Assembly (NCBI RefSeq): GCF_020360975.1
Contig: NW_025408672.1
Coordinates: forward strand, 868,001-932,000
Source of the DNA: Hirsutella rhossiliensis
Lineage: Eukaryota; Ascomycota; Sordariomycetes; Hypocreales; Ophiocordycipitaceae
Direction: 5' to 3'
DNA length: 64,000 nucleotides
Below, piece after piece: positions 59,059 to 64,000 of the stretch. Below the pieces are notes generated by a model. That model did not search any database and was not told the DNA's origin. It saw only the letters and a program-made list of their open reading frames with translations. Numbering within the stretch: position 1 is the first letter of the stretch; the number at the start of each line of letters is the position of its first letter. A program made the position numbers and the translations under genes.

Positions 59059-60501
59059 TCATACGTTCTGGTACGGTGGATAAGCGCATACCACGAGCTG
59101 TCTTGTCTTCTGTACCTCAGCAGCTTCCTTGCCAAAATACCGCTCTCCTCGGAAACTAACTATACATTAGTTATCATTTATATTCAGGCTTTAGTCCTTA
59201 GCTTTGCGTACCTATACCGAAGGTTCGCTCTAACCAAGTTGCGGATAGCCTCGATATATTCCTCGACTTGGGGATCAACCTGGCTGCCCCATGAAGGAAG
59301 TCTCGAGAGAGACTCGTCCCATCTCGCAATGCGACCATCTAGCATTGTCCCGACCATCTCAAATGCCTGTTGCGCGGATAGACCATTGATGCGGCATCTG
59401 GCGACCATATTATGAGGCATAGCATCCATCTCCTCTTTGCGGTACGAGATTATGTCGTTGCAACTATAGCACTTAGCCATACATCTAGCGTTAGGTAAAT
59501 TGGTAGCATGATACTTACATAGCAATCATATCGAAAGCAAGCTGCTGTAGGTCCTTGATGACTTCATGCTCGAACACGTCGGACGGGATGTTGAGGCCAT
59601 GTGCGTACTCCACCAAGACATACATAGGCCAGCCGGCGATAGATTGTGTCCGCGTCCTGAGCATTTCTTCAAGCTTGTTCGGCGTGTCGCCCCGAGCAGC
59701 TCGCCCCACTTGGGTAAGCTGTTGTTGTTTATAGCACAATATCAGTCACTGATATATAGACGGTCTTTTACATTATAGGGCTTACCACGCCATGACGGTA
59801 GTGCTCCATGGACTCTATATATCGGCGTATGGTTTCGGGTGATGATTTCTCTTGCATTGTCAGTAATCTCACTTTTTACGAAAGACGTAGAAGACGCACG
59901 TCGCACAAATGGTCAAAGATAGAATCGTGGCATTGCACCAGTAGCGACTTCTCGCCCTTCCAGAGCTTACCAGTAAGATGGCTCATAAGGCTGTCCATCT
60001 CTAGGCGAGCGCCTTGGACGTCGGTCCCCAGCTCACCCTCGTCGAATCCTTGACATCGTTAACTGCTAACTGGATCGCTGTGAAATGGGAGATCCTACGT
60101 ACTGTCGTCAAATGGAAACACCCAATTACCCCAGTCACTGACAGTCCTGCAAAGCACAGTCAGCCACCACGCACGTGTCAGTTCTCGCTATGATAAGGCC
60201 CAGCTTACCTAAACTTATCCAATGGCGCATGGGGATAAACAATTGCGCAGCAGTAAGTAAAGTCACACTGCCTAACCTTCTCAGCTGCTCTCTGAGAAAG
60301 CTGGCAGAATCTGCAGCGCGATGGTTAACGGCTAGTCTAGATCGATTGGAATCATTGTAGCTTCGTAATATTGTACTTAATAATATAATTCTCCGAATCA
60401 AGCTTGACTCTCTCCCAGTGAGGGTTCAATGGTGTTATATCTCCGAGGAAAGATTTAAACATATTTGGGATTAGGACCGTAGTAGTATCGTTGGAGGGCA
60501 T
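59059..60501 (-). CDS. Terpene synthase (class I, sesquiterpene-cyclase type), intact, 8 exons
   Basis: Cyclises an isoprenyl diphosphate, most likely farnesyl diphosphate, after metal-assisted loss of diphosphate. My model has exons 60,377-60,501, 60,209-60,310, 60,103-60,146, 59,900-60,048, 59,786-59,848, 59,519-59,718, 59,212-59,463 and 59,059-59,155, giving 343 residues, a normal length. Motifs: W-x-x-W-V-F-P-F before the Asp-rich DDRFDE (residues 89-94), a sensor Arg at 184, exactly 46 residues before the NSE triad NDIISYRKE (230-238), and the C-terminal RY pair (317-318). Introns are 51-67 nt, GT...AG, with CTGAC/CTAAT-like branch sites. Intron 4 (59,849-59,899, GTGCGT...GAG) is the weakest; without it a TAA interrupts. 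Intron 7 is chosen because it restores the S-F-R-x-E-R-Y-F-G end. Normal CA/TG content. No pathway partner lies in the window. Confidence 0.9.
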
Positions 60502-60880
60502 CTTGCTAGCTAATCTTAGAGTATGAATCTAACTTAGAGTAAGAAGGATCCTAGGCAATATATATAGGAAGAAGTAGAGCTAGACGATAAAAGAAGACTA
60601 GAGTTTTACTGCTATAATCGCTAGGTAATACTAAATTATTAGCTTTTATCTTCTAATTAAGACTATAGTAGGGCGCTAAAAAGTCCGCTTAATCGCTTAT
60701 ACTAAGCTTATAAATTGTTACGTCTTCTTAGCTAACCTTTCGAAACTAAGCCTAAAATATAAATAAAGTATACGCTTAGAACCCTTATAATAATATATTA
60801 CGCCCCCCTAAGTATAGCCTCGCGTAGCTACTAGCGGGTGCGTAATATACTACCGAAGTTTATAAATTAGGTAAGGTTTT
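60502..60880. other. Upstream flank of the terpene synthase, RIP-affected
   Basis: Within about 60 bp of the start codon CA and TG nearly vanish again. No gene seen. A small inverted repeat (ATTACGC...GCGTAAT, 60,798-60,847) lies where the LINE1 5' end could begin. The boundary between host promoter and LINE1 5' untranslated region cannot be fixed by eye. Confidence 0.5.
60557..60568 (-). promoter_or_regulatory. TATA-like element upstream of the terpene synthase
   Basis: CCTATATATATTGCC on the minus strand about 60 bp before the ATG at 60,501. The position suits a core promoter, but TA-rich motifs are common in RIP-mutated DNA, so support is weak. Confidence 0.35.
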
Positions 60881-61747
60881 CCCCTATATAGGTAGAAAAC
60901 TCTTTACTACCTTTGCTAACTAAGGGTTTATGCCCCCCGCTAATAGGACCTAGCCTAGACCCGACCTAGAACCCGCCTAGCCTGGGAGGGCCCTTTAACC
61001 CCCTAGCAAGGGCCGAAATAAGTACCTTAGAGGCTAGGGCCTACTTAGAAGAAGCTTTAAAAGGCTAATACCTTTTAAAGACCCTAGAAGAAAGGCCCGA
61101 GACCTAAGACTAGGACCTAGAGGATATTAAGATAGAAGATAATACGTAGGCTATATTAAAGACTAGCCTCTTTAAGCCTAGCTTAGCCCTACCTTAGGCT
61201 AGCTACTTTTAGCTTAACGAGCCTTTAAAGTAAGTAAAAAGGTAAAAGAGAGCTGCCCTTAATAGCCCTATGCCTATCCGACCTATATTTTAATAATTAT
61301 AGTAAACCTAGCCCTAGCCCTAGCACCCTTTCCCTAAGGACCGGGCCTAGGGCTTCTTTTAGTAGGTCCTCTAGGCCCTTAAAGAAGACTAAAAAATCGA
61401 ACCCTTTTATAAGACCTTTATAGAAGGGCTTAAGAAAGTAGCTATAAGGACCCTAGACTACTAATAGCCCCCGTAATAGCCCTTATACTAGCCTAAGGCC
61501 GCCTAGTAGCTTAAGGCTACCTAAGGAAACCTTAAAGCTAGCTTATAGGCTAAGGTTACTATAAAGAAGGCGCTTAAGGCCTAGGCTAAGGCCCTAACTA
61601 AGGCCCTAGCTAAGAGGAATATAAAGGAGGACTTTTAACTTATCTTAAAGCTAAAAAAAAAAGGATTGCTAACGCTAACTATTAGCCTTATTACTCTTTA
61701 TAACGAGCTTAATAGGGCTATAGTAAAACTAGCTATATTAGGTCTAT
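60880..61747 (+). pseudogene. LINE1 5' fragment with ORF1 (gag-like) remnant
   Basis: Possible ATG at 60,930 followed by a proline-rich start (MPPANRT). The 3' part, 61,545-61,745, matches the reverse complement of 7,855-7,660 in the left LINE1 copy, which places this segment upstream of the endonuclease. Readable pieces are AKALTKALAKRNIKEDF and LTISLITLYNELNRAIVKLA. Stops are TAG/TAA at likely Gln/Trp sites. Cut at 61,747/61,748 by the Gypsy2 LTR. Only the element's 5' third is present here. An open frame running across the junction (61,666-61,866) is an artefact. Confidence 0.7.
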
Positions 61748-62217
61748 TATTACGACCACGGTTAGCGGGCCGTAGGAGAGCCGGCCACGTTTACGTAATA
61801 AGGCGGCTCGGAATAATAGTCGGGACGAGAAGTCACTTAGGCTTAGCTTACCTAGAGCGTACGTAAGCTAAGTAAGCCTTATATAGATAGATTACTACTT
61901 AGGAGTATAGCTTACGAGTAAGCTATAGTAAGCTACGAAGGGGATCACGGCTAGGACCGTGATCTAAGGACAGTCTCTATAGGTATATATAGCTACCTAC
62001 TTTTACTCCTTTAAATAGATAGCTCGATAGCTTTTAATATAGATCTTTATTACGATCCTATCTCTAATTCTAATTACCTAGTTATAGTCTACGGTCTATA
62101 ACCTCCGACTTATTACTAACGTAATATACTTATTATTACTTAGACCACGCCCTATTATATCTACTAATATAAACCCCTTAATAGGTTTATCCCTTAGGAA
62201 TAATACCGGTCGTTATA
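61748..62217 (+). repeat. Gypsy2 copy 2 5' LTR with intact inverted repeats
   Basis: Starts TATTACGACC, ends GGTCGTTATA; these termini are themselves near-perfect inverted repeats. A perfect 8-bp hairpin GATCACGG (61,943-61,950) / CCGTGATC (61,957-61,964) with a 6-base loop, and a longer GGCTTAGCTTAC / GTAAGCTAAG inverted repeat at 61,838-61,875, lie in the middle of the LTR. Confidence 0.9.
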
Positions 62218-62384
62218 CGTTAAAAGCTCTTATTTAGTGCAATACTACGTTACTCTAAGCAATATCGTAACTATTAATATACCTATATAGCAAGCTAGAT
62301 TAACTAACTCTAGAGCTACTATATCGCCTTAGGATATAATACGTAAAATTATCGCCCTTCGATATAAGGTATAGTTACTTAAGA

Positions 62385-63560
62385 ACGGAGGAGGCAACGG
62401 ATAAGTTAGGGACCTTAGAGAAGTAGTTAAACTAAAATAGCTAGGACTATTCGACGGTACTTATAGCACGCTTCGAGACTTTCTTACCTAACTTAAGGCC
62501 TACTACTAGTTTTACCCTACTAAACTCTTAGACCTAGTCGAAAAGGTACTCTACGTAGGAAATTATTTATCTAAAATAGCACTTACTTAGTTTAGACCTA
62601 TTATAAGGGACTTTCTCGATAACTAACTAGTATAATAAGATAACGAGATAGATAAAGTCTTTGCTAGTTTCTAAGGATTTAAAGAAGCTATTATAAAGGT
62701 ATTTAGGACAACTAACGAGGAACGAGAAGCTAAATAGAAACTTCGAGAACTCTAATAAAGGATCTTAGTATCGGATTATACTACGAAGTTCTAATAAGTT
62801 ACCTTAAAGCTTAATTAGGACGACGAACCTCTTATATTACGATTCTACGACGGGCTTAAAGAAGAAGTTAAGGACGAACTCTATATGGAAAATCAACCTA
62901 ATAACCTCTCGGACTATATTGCTATAGCGGTACGAATCGACGATAGATAGTATACGCGACGCTAAGAAAAGAAATAAGGAAGAGGAAACTAAAACCCTTC
63001 CTATAAGAATAACTTTAACCGACGCGCTAACTATAAAAAGAAGCGCGAAACTCTTATTACTTACGCCTATATAACTAACCTAGGTAAGATAGACCTAGAT
63101 ATAATATAAAAAAGTAAAGGAAAGTATTTTAACTATAGGAAACTTAGATATTACTCTAAAGAATATAGATAACCTCGTAAGGAGAAGAAAACCTACTAGG
63201 CACTAGCCCTAGAAAGTAAGAAATACCTAAACGCTACTAATAGATAGGAACTAAAGTATAAACTTCTTAGTTAGACTATATACTACGACGACGAATATAT
63301 AGTATACTTAAGCGATAAGAACGGTACTAAATAGTTCTTAAAGCTACTAAAGAAAACCCTTATAATAATATAATAAAGGGACCCTAAAATATAAAAATAA
63401 GTTAAATTTATAGAACCGGAATACCCCTATCTTAAAAGAGTCTCTTAAGACTAGATTAAGAAGAACGGCAAACGATTCTAGGAAGATATACGAAATAAAA
63501 ATCGATAATAATAATAGGTAGTCTATAAATAATATAATAAAGAAGATATAGATATAGCCC
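62385..63560 (+). pseudogene. Gypsy2 copy 2 gag remnant
   Basis: Gag domain with LGLFDGTYSTLRDFLT near 62,448, FASF and GFKEAI near 62,665, TTNEEREAK near 62,710, FYDGLKEEVKDELYMEN near 62,845, then basic KKKRE and a zinc knuckle at 63,122-63,166 where the Cys and His positions are Tyr. It has fewer stops than copy 1 (29,200-30,400), which helps to read the family. Non-functional because TAG/TAA stops remain and the knuckle is lost. Confidence 0.87.
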
Positions 63561-64000
63561 TTATACTTACGAAACTCGGATAATAACCTAAAGAGGAATA
63601 ACGAAGTATCGACGATATAAGCTTTAAAGAATAAGAACTACCTAGAGAAACGGAAGATAAGAACGAACTTATACTACTACCCTCGCTATTAAGGGAAAAC
63701 GCTACGATTAGAGAATACGCTCTATACTTTAAAGAATTTAAAGAAATACTTAAAATTAGAACCTAATAGATACCTTAAATTCTTACGGAAAACTAATAAG
63801 CTATATTAATTCGATATTAACCGGTACTATATAAAGGAGACTACGCTATAGCTATCGCCGTAGTCGATACCTTTATAGCTCTATAACGAGAATAGTAACT
63901 ATAAGGAGAATTTAGAGATAATCTATAAATACTACTTACTTATAAGCACTATAAGTATATTTTATAGATATTATACGTCTACCTAGATTATATAATATAC

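Larger units (their letters stand above)
61748..64000 (+). mobile_element. Gypsy2 copy 2 (5' LTR and gag; truncated by window end)
   Basis: The 5' LTR 61,748-62,217 (470 bp) and internal region are colinear with 28,566-30,850. It inserted into LINE1. It is less mutated than copy 1: many more CG and some CA/TG remain. The far end and its target duplication lie outside the window. Confidence 0.9.

Noticed and set aside
58833..59135. 100-residue minus-strand frame and overlapping plus-strand frames at 59,020-60,053
   Set aside because: They overlap exons, introns and the 3' flank of the terpene synthase in other frames and show no motif. Only the spliced minus-strand model explains the conserved motifs.
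61666..61866. 66-residue plus-strand frame
   Set aside because: It starts in LINE1 ORF1 and runs into the Gypsy2 LTR; a junction artefact.

Overview
The window reads as a fragment of a filamentous ascomycete (Pezizomycotina) genome that has been heavily hit by repeat-induced point mutation (RIP). Over most of its length CpA and TpG are almost absent and TpA is in great excess, and former Gln and Trp codons of recognisable transposon proteins are now TAG or TAA. CpG is still common, so the change is CpA-directed and not general CpG decay. About 58 kb of the 64 kb is a nested transposon graveyard. I can support only one intact host gene, a spliced terpene (sesquiterpene-type) synthase on the minus strand at 59,059-60,501. 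It has normal dinucleotide use and all class I catalytic motifs.

Layout. 1-5,158: a Copia element (plus strand, 3' part with 3' LTR) followed by a minus-strand piece of the same family. 5,159-11,397: two truncated copies of a non-LTR retrotransposon (LINE1) head to head. 11,398-13,535: a MULE transposase remnant whose terminal repeat meets an inverted copy. 13,536-57,597: a head-to-tail array of three units (A, B, D) of one Ty3/gypsy chromovirus-like element (Gypsy1) that share single 186-bp LTRs. Younger elements have cut into this array: a full-length Copia (13,661-20,016, TSD TATAT), a solo Copia LTR (21,557-22,035, TSD ACTAT), two solo LTRs of an otherwise unseen family (25,180-25,749, TSD CTATA; 40,958-41,526, TSD GGCTA), a full-length second chromovirus Gypsy2 (28,566-36,397, TSD ATATA), and a full-length Tad-like LINE2 (43,085-50,458, 15-bp TSD). 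57,598-58,620: a second MULE 3' end that has largely escaped RIP. 59,059-60,501: the terpene synthase. 60,880-61,747: 5' part of LINE1. 61,748-64,000: second Gypsy2 copy, cut by the window edge.

How it fits together. Target-site duplications, and uninterrupted sister copies used as empty sites, give a clear order of insertion. LTR-LTR recombination explains both the tandem array and the solo LTRs. The most unusual structural signal is that three unrelated retroelements (Gypsy1, Gypsy2, LINE2) each have a long open frame on the opposite strand, downstream of their pol or ORF2. In Gypsy1 it recurs in all three units. Coordinates of degraded coding regions are domain-based and approximate. LTR and TSD coordinates are read to the base.
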